Numbered from the stretch's first letter, positions 47,689 through 57,959 are shown. The stretch: 64,000 bases of DNA from Platanthera guangdongensis (GCA_039583875.1 CM077147.1:162129866-162193865), one strand, 5' to 3'. The notes: generated from the letters alone by a model not told the origin. A program made the numbers and translations.

Positions 47689-47693
47689 GCGCG
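47689..47693. other. Target site duplication of E, right
   Basis: GCGCG, same as 39289-39293. Confidence 0.9.
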
Positions 47694-47885
47694 CCTCCCG
47701 ACCGAGCGTGCCCCTCCCAGACCAGCGCATGCCACCCGACCGAGCGTGCACCCCATGCGTACCACCCGTCCAAGCGTGCGCCGCCCGGTCGAGAGCACGC
47801 CGTCCGGCCGAGAGCACGCCGCCCAGTCGAGAGCACACCCCATGCACCCCCGACAGAGCATGCACCTCCCGACCAAGCGCCCGAG
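47694..47885. repeat. GC-rich minisatellite of element D, right part
   Basis: It continues the array interrupted at 39288. The clearest units are the 19-bp copies CGAGAGCACGCCGTCCGGC and CGAGAGCACGCCGCCCAGT around 47789-47840. Other units vary between 17 and 23 bp. Confidence 0.8.
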
Positions 47886-48408
47886 GCCCAGTGTCGGCAC
47901 TCTCGCCGCCACCGAACCAGCTATGCGCTCCCATATTCCTTCCTCTTTCATATAAAACCTCATCAAAAATAAAACATAACTTTTTTGAATGGAGACATGA
48001 CCGCAAGAAAACTCCACAAACTAAAGCGTCAGAAGCACCGCTGGAATCTAAATAAAAGCATAACATAGCACTTTAATCTATAAGGCATGCATTAGGCTGA
48101 CAATGGAAGAGTAAAAATTAGGTCTGGTTGGCGGACCTTCCTCTAGGTCCCCACCAATAAAAAAAGGAGAAGCTTGTAAATATGTGGGGTCTGCAATACA
48201 CAGTCAATATAGGCATGTGGAGCTCATCACAATACAAGCTTTTTATTGACCACCCGGACCTTCCTTTAGATCCGGGTGGCGGACCAAAAAAATTTCCACA
48301 ATGGAAGGTCTTGTTAAGGCTGAAATATATTCTGCCGGATTCTGCTCTCCCTAGAAAGGCAAGAGAGCAATTCATATTTCAATTAGAAATCTCATAGAAG
48401 GGATGGGA
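47886..48408. other. Non-coding tail of element D
   Basis: No gene seen. Two related segments, TGGCGGACCTTCCTCTAGGTCCCC (48129) and CCCGGACCTTCCTTTAGATCCGGG (48250), are near-copies. The second region (GGACC...GGTGGCGGACC) can fold as a hairpin. A purine-rich word GAAGGGATGGGAGG at 48397-48410 stands where a polypurine tract might be, directly before the DNA transposon. Confidence 0.4.
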
Positions 48409-48604
48409 GGTATCCTCAATCATTGGCAAAAATTCCTGTTTCAAAATAAAAATATTCTTTGGTTTCAGATTACATGGATAATTAATCATGGCATAGACTC
48501 ATGATTTTGCTGCTCCAAGTTATCTTAAACTCAAGTAAAATTTTTCCAATCATAGATTTGCGGAAAAGTTTTTACCTGCAGCACCCCCACGGACCGTGGC
48601 TGCG

Positions 48605-48626
48605 GATTTAAATAGCGCCCGGGCGC
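48605..48626 (+). promoter_or_regulatory. Candidate inward promoter in left TIR
   Basis: ATTTAAATAG followed by GCGCCCGGGCGC is conserved in both TIRs (right copy 56067-56088, minus strand). A TATA-like box in each TIR would drive the two genes inward, as in other Mutator elements. Confidence 0.45.
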
Positions 48627-48681
48627 ACCTCTTTGTTTTTTCTTTCGCGATTTCACCTCTTTCACTCTTTCATCGGGGACA

Positions 48682-48729
48682 ATGGCGAGAACCAGTGACA
48701 ACCCTAGCTCTTCCATCCCACTCTTCTGA
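48682..48729 (+). CDS. Conserved 15-codon upstream ORF in left TIR
   Basis: ATGGCGAGAACC...TTCTGA encodes MARTSDNPSSSIPLF and a stop. The right TIR (55965-56012, minus) has the same frame with one residue changed (Phe for Ser). It follows the TATA-like box by about 70 bp and precedes both main genes, so it could be an upstream ORF. It could also be chance preservation within a repeat, or the first exon of each gene if splicing removes the stop. Confidence 0.35.
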   Translation: MARTSDNPSSSIPLF

Positions 48730-49104
48730 TCTCCACGGCGAAATCCCTAGCTCCCGTCGCTGTTCAGGAACCTCGTTTTGTTTGCTGGCGCTGCCTAAAC
48801 TCCCAGGAGAGGACCGACGGGACCAATCTCATCGTTGAATGTTAGGGTAAGATTTTTCCTCTATTGTCTTGAATTTTTCAGTTCATTTTTAGTTCTAATG
48901 TGTAGTTCCGTAGTAGGGTTTAGGGTTGGATGTTTCAAAAATTATGAGTTTCCGATGAGTTTGATGTTTAATACCGCACCACCCCAATTTTATTGTTTTT
49001 ATACTGTTCAATTTTTGACCTTTTGTACAGTTTGTTGTTTCCTGTTATTATTACAGTTAGTTATTTGGGGATCTGTTCACTCTATTTAATAAGTTCTTTT
49101 TTCG

Positions 49105-49330
49105 TGCTACTTTATAGTTTATTTTTCTCTGATATTAGCTGTTTGTTTCTATACAGTCCGAAATTGGTTCATTTTTACAGTTTGTTTTCTCCAGGTTTTT
49201 CCCTGATATTAGTTGTTTGTTTCTATATAGTCTGAAATTGGTTCATTTTTACAGTTTGTTTTCTCCAGGTTTTTCCTTGATATTAGCTGTTTGTTTCTAT
49301 ACAGTCCAAATTTTTTTTCCTTTTTGTTTT
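49105..49330. repeat. 73-75 bp tandem repeat, three copies
   Basis: The word GATATTAGCTGTTTGTTTCTATACAGTC starts at 49131, 49204 and 49279. The intervening GTTCATTTTTACAGTTTGTTTTCTCCAGGTTTTTCC is also repeated. The array lies in the leader or first intron of the Ulp1-type gene. Each unit carries TACAG and CCAG words that look like splice acceptors. Confidence 0.85.
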
Positions 49331-49504
49331 ACAGTTCAAAACAGTTATCTACTTACAGTTTTTTTTATCCTACTTCCGTTTATCCAGACACTCTTACTTC
49401 ATTGTCACTTTTATTTCATCCTTTCTAATGTTGTACATTACTACCATCTGTTTTACAGGTACATCATACAACAAGTCAAGTTATCCTTCTCAAGTAGGTG
49501 TTTT

Positions 49505-52248
49505 CCCATACTTATTTAATGTCGGTAGATTAGTTATTTGCACTAAATGTAATGTCGAGTTTTATATTGGATTACTTTTTCCTCAAAATGCAGTGCCTGA
49601 AAGTTCGTACCTGAACTGTCGGTGTGCCGTCTCCACTTTTGCGGCCAAGGCGCAACCAATCCTAAATGTAATATCGGAAGAATCCAGAAAAGTTTTAGAA
49701 GAGGCCCGGATACTACCTCTGTTTAGTATACCAACAATACCCCAAAACATACCTCTCCTCTATTTTCTAATTCGTAGCTATAATAGAGAAAAACGAGCTT
49801 TTAAGTTGGGTAATTTCTATGTTTCTTTAACCGTCAAAGAGATAACGCTTATTTTGGGGTTGCCTAATAAGGGAATTGAGTTTTCATTTGTTAGAAGACC
49901 GTTCGCTAGTGTTACCTAAAAAGCCTTGACGGAGGATATGAAAGAACTAGTAGCCGAAGAGTGGTCTCCTACTTTGGAGAGAATGCGCGTTGACATCTTA
50001 GCCCGATATCTCCTGGTTGTTTTTCTTTTCCCTCAAATGGGTCCTAAAATTCCCGCATCACTAATGCCCATCAAAGGTGTCAGGTATTTTGTGAAGTATA
50101 ATTGGCCGAAGGCCGTACACCACCATCTGCATGAACAACTTGCTGAGCTTAGTGGTCGGAGTGCACTCTGACCGTCTGGCGAAAATTTGGGCTACTTCGA
50201 AGGGTGTTCTATAATGGTAGTGGTAAGTGTGACACTATTGTATTTTTTTCATTAATTTATTATGTTTTCACTCATATAGTTTTGTAGGTGTGGTTGTATG
50301 AACATACGAAGTTACAGTTGACTGTTGATGACATTACACGCCCTAGGATATGCAGATGGTCATCCACACTTAGTTACAACGTCAAGGCCTACTCTCTGTA
50401 CTTCAGAAATCTTCGGATTGAGGATCAGGTTTGTCCATCCAGTTTCATTATTATGTGTGAGCTATTATTTTGTGCATGTATTTTTGTGATGCCTATGTTT
50501 GTTATTTTACAGGTCAGAGCAAAATTTGCAGGCATAACACCTGCGGAGATTGAACTTCTTGGTGAGGAAGAGGAATCAGTTTTCGAGCTTATGAAGGAAA
50601 AGAAACCAAAGGTATTTTGGCTCTGATGTATATGTTTGTCTATTAAAAATAATAGTTGCCCTTCATTTAACATTTCCATTGATTTGGAACTCCTTGCTGT
50701 GTAGGCTAAGGGCAAGAAAAAAGCTGTAAGATTCGAGCTTGATGTATAAGAAAAGTTAGATGAAGAGAGGTTGAGTAGAAAGGAAAAAGAAATCGGGAAA
50801 AGGTGTTGCTAAGAAGAATTAGGAGGGGCAAGGAGGAAATGGTAAGAGTATCTGAAGAATTAAAAGATATGGAGGCTAGACTTCAGACTACAATAAAGGA
50901 GATTGGGACGGAGGTCCGATCCTTGCGGATTTTTTGTGAGTCGTTGGTTAAACAACCAAGTGCTACAGCCGCCCCATCCCGTGCACCATCCCCCACACCA
51001 TCGCCCAAATCAACCCCCAAACAATCCCCCAAACCATCCCCCAAATCAACCCCCAAACAATCCCCCAGATCAACCCCCAAACCATCCCCCAAACCATCCC
51101 CCGAACCATCTGCAATCATGGCTACTTTGGACACCACCCCACCTTCTACTCTTGAGGTTACTCTGGTTGATCCTATACCGCCGTCCAGTCCAAATAGCTT
51201 GATTAAAAATGTCAAGCAGAGGGCTAACAGGAAAAGAAAAGTACCGGGAACCACGAAGAAAAAAGACACAGTGATAAGTGCGGAGTGTTACCCGGGTAGA
51301 GATCTAATAACACCTCGACAACGGGACATAATAGAGTTTGTTCTAACAAGATTTACAAGAAGGTAAAAGTTAATCAATGTTTATGCCTTTTTTCTTTAGA
51401 GAATGATTATAGCATTTTTGGTTTCATTCTCACATAAATCAGACGATATTTGACATTGGTAATGTGTTAATGAACTGGGCCTTAATCGATGATTTGCTAG
51501 GAGAACGATGGTTGTCGGACATGCATATAAATACCTGGGCATTAGTATTAAGTGCTCGGAGGAGGAGATCGTCGGCTCAATTCAAAAGCTTTCTGCACAT
51601 ATCGCCCGATCATGTCGTAAGTGGGGTTTATATTCGACTAATTTTGGGTATTTAAAAAAGAATTTTAAGACCTAAATCTTTCATATCATGTAGTACTTCA
51701 AGAAAAGTAAATGCTTCAATAGTGAGGCTATGATCAGCCATGTAACCCCCGAGAATGTCAGAAAGGCGAATATATTACTCATGCTCGTACACACACCCCA
51801 CCACTGCTCACTTCTAGTATGCGACATGAAACGCCGCAAGTGGGATTTCTATGATTCGATGCCACGTTCTGTGCATCAAGCATCCCTTACCACCTTGGTA
51901 TGACTAGCTATGTTTTATTACCTGGTGAACATTCATTTTAGGAATATATTTTTTAATTTCCTTTATTTTATACAGGTTTCCACCTTCTACAAAGATGCCC
52001 GGAAAGCCTTGCCATCAGATATGTTGACTTGAAAGATTGAGCCAGGGGACAAAATCCCAAAACAACAAGGTGGGAGAGACTGCGGTGTTTTTGTTCTTAA
52101 ATACATGGAAGCAGCACTTTCGCCATCAGAGATTATATGGGAGAACCACAAGGACTGGCAAGCTTCAATGACACGTTTCCGTGCTAGAATCGCAGCTGAC
52201 TACTTCCGTGTTTTTCATGAAATCATAGTAGCTAATGTGGCTGGATAG
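49505..52248 (+). pseudogene. Ulp1-type (C48) cysteine protease gene of the Mutator-like element
   Basis: A multi-exon gene. Its N-terminal domain (49509-50171) has CRCAVSTFAAKAQPI and FYVSLTVKEITLILGLPNKGIEFSF, typical of plant Ulp1-like transposon proteins, with a stop at 49918. Then come a VWLYEHTKL segment (50288 on), a coiled coil and Pro/Ser/Lys repeats (50803-51366). The peptidase follows on exons about 51450-51616, 51694-51897 and 51976-52248. It includes the His region HHCSLLVCDMKRRKWDFYDSM (His, then Asp), the Gln in IPKQQGGRDCGVFVLKYM and the catalytic Cys in that motif. Such enzymes cleave SUMO or related tags. Introns show GT...AG borders. A TGA at 52030-52032 in place of an expected Trp, with others upstream, breaks the frame. 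Confidence 0.8.
50955..51110 (+). repeat. Proline-rich coding microrepeat
   Basis: CCATCCCCCAAA and TCAACCCCCAAACAA units alternate about ten times with a 12-15 bp period. In frame they encode PSPKSTPKQSPK-type repeats, a likely disordered linker before the protease domain. Confidence 0.85.
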
Positions 52249-53086
52249 AGGGGAAAGGTTGAGACATTGTGATGCGTTTTGTTTTTCGTGTGATTCAAAT
52301 AACCTTTGATATGGCCTTATTAATTATAATATTTCTGAAATTTGACACACACGCATGACACCCGTGTGTTTCTGAGACATTTTTTTGTGTGATTCAAACA
52401 ACCTTTGATATGACATCTTCATTGGTTGGATGTAAATAATCATTTCTCAATGACGATCTCTTTGAGACTATTTTTATGTCGTGACCTCCCACCTTTCAGG
52501 TATCGGGATTCTAAGGTCATTTTTCTAGTATATATAGATGATCATATCATCATAGGGAATGATATAGTAGGGATCTTAAAACTCTAAGCGAGCCCAGCTT
52601 CTCACTTTCATATAAATGACTTTAGATAACTTTGTTGGTCATCAAAATCTTATGAATGAGGAATATAAAAGTAATATCAAAGTCTCAACAGCATTTCATT
52701 ATGGTAAAATCACTACTAAAAAGGAAGCAAATGATCGGTTTATAGAACACATTAATCTGATTATAATGAATACATCAGCCAGATTCATATTACCCAAGAC
52801 CCATCAACCAGTGCCATCAAATAATGAGTTACTTTATGTTGGAAATTACAAGGCCTTAAAAACATCCGGTACACTAGAGAAATTAAATAATAAATTAACA
52901 AAGTATTCGTCGTTTGAATCATCACACGGTGGCGTGGGAATGGTAGAATCTTGCTGCTCAATGTCTTGGCCTCCAAAACAATCGAACTCCTGAAGTGTTG
53001 GCGTATTATCAACATTGACTGTCTTGCCCTTGCACTCCGTTTTTTTCTGAATCACAAATTCAAAAATAAATAGCATTAGAACTGTT
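52249..53086. other. Spacer between the two convergent genes of the Mutator-like element
   Basis: AT-rich. Here the two genes end tail to tail. A minus-strand open stretch (53076-52846) may be the C-terminal end of the transposase, because it contains acidic and Asn-rich sequence, but no conserved motif is present. The plus-strand open stretch at 52616-52993 lies antisense to it. I see nothing to support it as a gene. Confidence 0.4.
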
Positions 53087-55184
53087 TTACTTATGTATTA
53101 CAACGATTACCTAAAAGGAAAAAAGGTTGACTTGATCCTACTTGTTTTTTTTTTATTTCCTCTCTCCCAATGGTTCTTCATGCGTGCACTCGGTGCACCT
53201 TTGGGTCTCTTCACTGGTGGGTCATTTACGACTGTCCTCTCCCTTTCAGTTTCGTCTAAGATGTCTCTCACGCGTCGCTTGTCGTTGTCAATCAACTCAT
53301 CAAGATTTATGTACATGGCATTCATTGTGCTTACCACATGATCCTTTGCTAATTTGTAATTTTCGACTCGTCGAGCGACATCATAACTGAATCGCAGTTG
53401 GTGGTTTCTAAAAATCAAGTTGGAGTCGTGATCTGTCAGAGAAGGTGTGCCCGGTAGGTAGATGCCCTTTTTGGCATTCAAAGAAAATCTTTTCAGAACG
53501 TAAGCACTTGGAAAGTGCTGAACATTTCAAAGATTATATATCCTGGCTATGTTCCTGCATAACAGACCTCGAGTCTCGAAACTACGACATGAGCACTGCG
53601 CCATATCTGTCCCAGAATTATAGCTAACGAACCACTTTTTCTCAGCATAAACTGCATCTGTCTGGGTTGTTATATATAAGATGTTCTGCTCGTCATATCT
53701 ATTCTCATCCACCACATTTACTCCTACTACTGCCTCCATGAATAATTTTTCAAATATTGCAAACATTTTTTTTGTGTACTGCCTCGAAACGACCTTTAGT
53801 ATTACACACATTTTGTATCGTAAACTCACAGGACAATGTGTATACTTGAAATCTTCATCGCGCTCATTGCGCCGCCACGTTGAGACAAGCTTTTCCAATC
53901 CAGAAAAACACTCAACAAGTGAGCTAGTTGTCTTTGAACATCCGTGAATGCAATTATTGGCAGACTCGCTCCTTTGGGTGGATAAAATCGTCAGGTACAA
54001 CAAATCCTTATTGAAAGTCGTGGACCACCGCCTCCTAATAGTATAAAGATCTTCCAACCATCTATTCTCATGTAACCCTCCTTTCGTTACCATTTCATGT
54101 CAATACCTATTGAACGCTTCCTCACCATCGCACTTGTCCATACAGTTATAGAAACATGTTCGAACATATCTGCCGTGGTTGAAACTTGGAACTTTCGATG
54201 GAGCCTTCTTACATATATGCCACTGACATAACCGATGTCGGGTAGAAGTCAAAACCCGCTCAATAGCAACAGCCATGCCTTGATCCTGGTCCGTAAAGAT
54301 ACTAATGGGTTTCTTCCCACCGACAGAATTAAGGAACGACTCAAAAACCCAGCAAAAAGATTCGATAGTCTCCTTAGCGATAAAAGCCCCACCCAAGAAT
54401 ACATTCTGCCAGTGATGATTCACAACAATGAATGGTGCAAAAGCTAGATTGTACTTATTAAGTCTATATGTGGTGTCAAAAATAACAACGTCTCCAAAAC
54501 AGTCGTAGTCTATCTTGCTATTCCCATCCATCCAGAGGAAGCTTGTCAACCTGTTGAGCTCATCTTTAAGAAATTCATAGGAGAACATATTGTCATCCAA
54601 CATTTTTTTCTAAAATAAAGCGAGCAAGCTGGAGGCGTCACCACTCTCTATCAAAGATTTTCTTTCTCGTTGGACATATTTGAAAGCATCCATCTTCGTA
54701 AACCCTATGTTCTCAACCCACCCCCCCCCCCCCCCCCGACTTCATTAGATAGAAAATTATAGGAATCCACGGCTCTAATTTTGGCAGTCCTCATATTTTT
54801 CAAAAGACTCGCTTGCATTTCAGGAATACGACGGCTAGATCGCAACAGATGTGTCTCTTTATCTGTGGCTAACAGATGATTATGCTCCTCTACAAATATG
54901 GATAATGTCCAATTTTTGCCTTTCTTATCAACATGGAATGTTATGCATGCAAGACAACAAGTCCGTATTTCTGATTTATGGTACTTCAAAGGGGAATTCT
55001 TTATGCTCTTTAGCACCGCTTTAGGGGAACAATACTCTCGTAGTTTAACTATTTTGGTATGCGTCCAGTGCAGTAGGTGTTGCTTACGAACACTGAATCC
55101 TAATTTGTGGGCATAGTCGCAATACATTGCGTATGCTTCTTCATCTGAATGAACAATGGGGAACACAACAGGTTCTTTCTTCAC
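53087..55184 (-). pseudogene. FAR1-type Mutator transposase
   Basis: The N-terminus (55184-54705) is a FAR1 DNA-binding domain: MYCDYAHKLGFSVRKQ, TCCLACITFHVDKKGKNW, FVEEHNHLL. A run of about 18 C breaks the frame at 54720. The MULE transposase domain (54603-54100) has FGDVVIFDTTYRLNKY (first Asp), AFAPFIVVNHHWQ, SIFTDQDQGMAVAI (second Asp) and RHRLCQWHI. The next piece (54093-53527) has TQRSESANN, probably holding the catalytic Glu, and a SWIM-like end CSCRSFETRGLLCRNI, where the usual final His is Asn. The C-terminal piece (53481-53107) contains DPPVKRPKGAPSARMKNHWE, typical of FAR1/FHY3 relatives. It cuts and pastes the element. The poly-C break, stops and the SWIM change suggest it is inactive. 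Confidence 0.85.
54720..54737 (+). repeat. Run of about 18 C
   Basis: A homopolymer in the transposase ORF, right after the FAR1 domain; it encodes a glycine run and then a shifted frame on the minus strand. Slippage or artefact. Confidence 0.85.
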
Positions 55185-55882
55185 TTATGAGAACAAAGAA
55201 AAAAAAGATATCAAAATCTAGTTGGAAAAATAGTACGTGCATACAGTCATAAAAACCGACAGAAATACAGTTGAAAGATTAATTACTGCATATAGTTTTA
55301 AAAAGTTCAGGGGAGCTTCAAGGCTTAATTTATTACAAATACAGTCGTAATTGCTATATATTCATACCGATAGGAAAATATATGACAAAATCCAGTTGGA
55401 AAAATAGTTTGTGCATACAGTCATAAAAAACCGACAAAAATACAGTTGAAAAATTAGTTACTGAAAACAAGTTTAAAAACTCAGGGGAGCATCGGGACTT
55501 ACTCTTTCGTCAGCACCTTGGGGGTTGGAGGTGGACATGTGGAAGAGTCCTAAAGTACCTGTCATTTGAGAATTGAATCGACATTTACACTTTTGCTAGC
55601 AATCATTTGGATTAGGAGGATGATGTTGTTGTTGAAGAAATAATAGCAGTTGTATTACCACAAAAAGCTACACTTGAATGGCGGAGATGGAGAACAACCG
55701 TGGTTGCGGAAATGCAGACGAAGCTCAAAAAGATCATCGGAACACCGAATAGCTTGAAAATGGGGTAGAGGACGGTGGAAGCTTGAGCGGGAGCTAGGGC
55801 TTTCTCCATAGAGCTAAAGCCTTCGCCGTGGAGGAGGATGGAAGCGGAGTTGGAGCTAGGGCTTTTGCTGGTTTGTATTCTT
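55185..55882 (-). other. 5' region of the transposase gene
   Basis: Two related AT-rich stretches (55215-55300 and 55388-55475) share AAAATCTAGTTGGAAAAATAGT.TGTGCATACAGTCATAAAAACCGACA.AAATACAGTTGAAA, an imperfect duplication of about 170-bp period. A minus-strand open stretch 55809-55612 begins with ATG but shows no known domain; it may be the first exon or leader of the transposase. Confidence 0.4.
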
Positions 55883-56194
55883 CTCTCCTGGGAGTTTAGG
55901 CAGCGCCGACGAACAAAATGTGGTTCCTGAACAGCGACGGGAGCTAGGGATTTCCTCGTGGAGATCAGAAGAGGGGGATGAAAGAGCTAGGGTTGTCGCT
56001 GGTTCTCGCCATTGTCCCCGATGAAAGAGTGCAAGAGGGGAAATCGCGAAAGAAAAAATAAAAAGGTGGGCCCGGGCGCTATTTAAACCGGCAACCACGG
56101 TCCGTGAGGGTGCCGCATGTAAAATTTTTTCTAGATTTGCACTCATCGATTTGCTTGAGTTAAAGATAACTTTTAGCCAATGATTGAGGATACC
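55883..56194 (-). repeat. Right terminal inverted repeat of the Mutator-like element
   Basis: Pairs with 48409-48812. It retains the TTTAAATAG box (56079-56087, minus), GCGCCCGGG, and the 15-codon ORF (55965-56012, minus). Without the 89-bp insert, its outer part reads AGTTATCTTTAACTCAAG to the terminal 19 bp. Confidence 0.85.
55965..56012 (-). CDS. Conserved 15-codon upstream ORF in right TIR
   Basis: Encodes MARTSDNPSSFIPLF and a stop, differing from the left copy at one residue and two silent sites. See the left copy for alternatives. Confidence 0.35.
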   Translation of the reverse strand: MARTSDNPSSFIPLF

Positions 56195-57038
56195 CCTGCA
56201 AGAAGAGGCACGCAAGCAACCCCGCAAGATGAGGCACGCAAGCGCAGCCAGCCCAAGCACGCACGCACAACTAGCCACCCCTCCCTCCCGGAGGGGTGCC
56301 ATCAGTCGCCTCCTCCGCCGAGCAACCTTCCCGGGCCTCTCAAACCATACGGGGGGCATGTTCGTTATTTAGCGAAAATAAGCGATCTAAGTGACAAAAA
56401 TGGAGCGACGTCATTCGTCAACTCAGGATTCAGCTTGGCATAATTACCAGCACGTCCCACCTCAAGATTATAAATAGGCCCTAGACCTTCATTTGTGGGG
56501 TGGAAACTACAGAGACTAGAGAGAGCTCTGATATTTTCCAGCGAGAACGTGGGACTTTGATCTTTTCTCTGGTTGGAACTCGCTTCGCTTCCTCTCTAGC
56601 TTGCACAACACCCAATGCTCACTTAGACGCTTTTCTGAGTTTGGAAGAAGGCAATGGAAAGCGCGCTACCGCGGATGCTCGTGTGGGGACACTCCAAGAC
56701 TTCAAGAACTTAACATTCTTCTCCACAAGGACGCTCTCATCCAAGCTCCATGAACTTAGTTTATTTTCCATTTTTCTGTATTCAAAGCTTGTAACTGAGA
56801 GGTGGATTGTCACCCTTCAAAAAACTACTAATAGTAGTAATCAAAGTTGAATAGTAGATTTTGGCCCCACACCGATCCAGCCACATGGTTTTTCATTTTT
56901 TTTTCCGGATTTTCCACCGTAAAAAAAGTCTCTTGTCATTACCGCTGAATTTTCATTGACTGTTTGCACGCACGGTCCAACGACGAATTAAAGCGGTCCA
57001 ATTCTCTAAACTGGAGGAAAACTGGGCGACCCACAACA
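56195..57038 (+). mobile_element. D-family LTR, 5' end truncated
   Basis: This aligns with the split LTR 6968-7554/35430-35808 from CAAGAAGAGGCACGCAAGC to the end CCCACAACA. A TATA box (TATAAATAGG) is near 56470. The first 50 bp or so are missing at the Mutator-like element boundary. It is probably the 3' LTR of element D, but the divergence from the 5' LTR is large in the GC-rich part. A second element of the same family is possible. Confidence 0.65.
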
Positions 57039-57095
57039 ATAAAATTACGCATTTGACTAGAGACCCACAACAATAAAATTATGCATTTGACTAGA
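57028..57095. repeat. 34-bp tandem duplication at the LTR end
   Basis: GACCCACAACAATAAAATTACGCATTTGACTAGA is repeated directly (57028-57061 and 57062-57095) with one C/T difference. It starts inside the LTR end and runs past it. Confidence 0.9.
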
Positions 57096-57959
57096 CAACA
57101 AAATAAACAACAATGATGAATAGGATGTTTATCGTATCAACGCTACGCATTATTGTAATTTTGTGTGTCAGGGAGACTCAAATGCCTGTCCAACTATGGT
57201 ATTAAAACTTTGTCTTCATCTAGGCCTTTGGCAGTACTCATAAAACAAAAGTGAATTATTGAGCTTCTTTCACATGGAACACAAAAGATGTGCATCCCTC
57301 AATCACCATCCAATCGAAAGGCCTATGCATTATGCGGTTAACATGCACGAGTAATCTAAAAAAGATTGTTCGCATTGAATCTATTCCATTAATTAAAGGG
57401 TAAGAGTTTAAATCGATTGTTTTACAGCTCCAGTGTTTTTCCCCTTTCTAACCTCCAGTTTTTGTTATCACAGTTTTCTCCTTCACAAAATATACAAACC
57501 TTGACTTTTCTTTGTCACACTCCCGGTTTACCAAATGGATGACACCCATTTTTTATTTCTTTAGGGGGTTATCCATCCACTAGTTTAATTTCTAAAACTT
57601 TATTCAATTTAAATAAAGTTAAGGGGGGTTATTTACCTATTTTAAATATCTTACACAACAATTTAGTCCACAATATTAAAGAAAATTTTCTAAAAATGTT
57701 CATGGTACATGAAAAGTGTCATGGCAATATGTGCAAACAAATTATTATTTTTACTTCATTTTTGAGATAATTCTCCCTAAAAATATTCCAATCAAACACT
57801 CAAGCAAGTCAAACTGATTGAGAATGCCATGCGGTAAGTCGCGCTCGCTCGGAGGGAAGAAGGGCCTTCCAAAGGGGGCATTGGACAAAGCACGTACACG
57901 ACGCTGCGCCTGGAGAGACGATGCCGCACACCACGCACGACCCACTCCCCCGTGCACCG
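57096..57959. other. Unassigned stretch
   Basis: AT-rich up to about 57790, then GC-rich. I see no gene or clear element. The open minus-strand frame starting at 58524 reaches here only because of the GC-rich repeats. Confidence 0.4.

Larger units (their letters stand above)
48409..48812 (+). repeat. Left terminal inverted repeat of the Mutator-like element
   Basis: Pairs with 55883-56194. It includes a TTTAAATAG box (48607-48614), the palindrome GCGCCCGGGCGC (48615-48626), and a short ORF at 48682. An 89-bp insertion splits the outer 19 bp from the rest. Confidence 0.85.
48409..56194. mobile_element. Mutator-like element carrying transposase and Ulp1 protease genes
   Basis: This element of about 7.8 kb has long terminal inverted repeats of about 300 bp. 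It holds a Ulp1-type gene reading rightward from the left end and a FAR1-type Mutator transposase reading leftward from the right end. The outermost 19 bases GGTATCCTCAATCATTGGC (48409-48427) pair perfectly with 56176-56194. The rest pairs as 48517-48812 with 55883-56172. The left repeat has an extra 89 bp (48428-48516). Mutator-like elements that carry Ulp1 genes are known from Arabidopsis (Kaonashi) and melon. No 9-bp target duplication was found, so the ends or the flanks may be rearranged. Confidence 0.85.

Noticed and set aside
47286..48066. ORFs of 138-228 residues over the E LTR and minisatellite
   Set aside because: They cross the LTR boundary at 47688 and consist of repeat-derived Pro/Arg-rich sequence.
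48405..56205. 9-bp target duplication for the Mutator-like element
   Set aside because: Flanks GGGATGGGA and CCTGCAAGA do not match; no shifted alignment gave a convincing 8-11 bp repeat.
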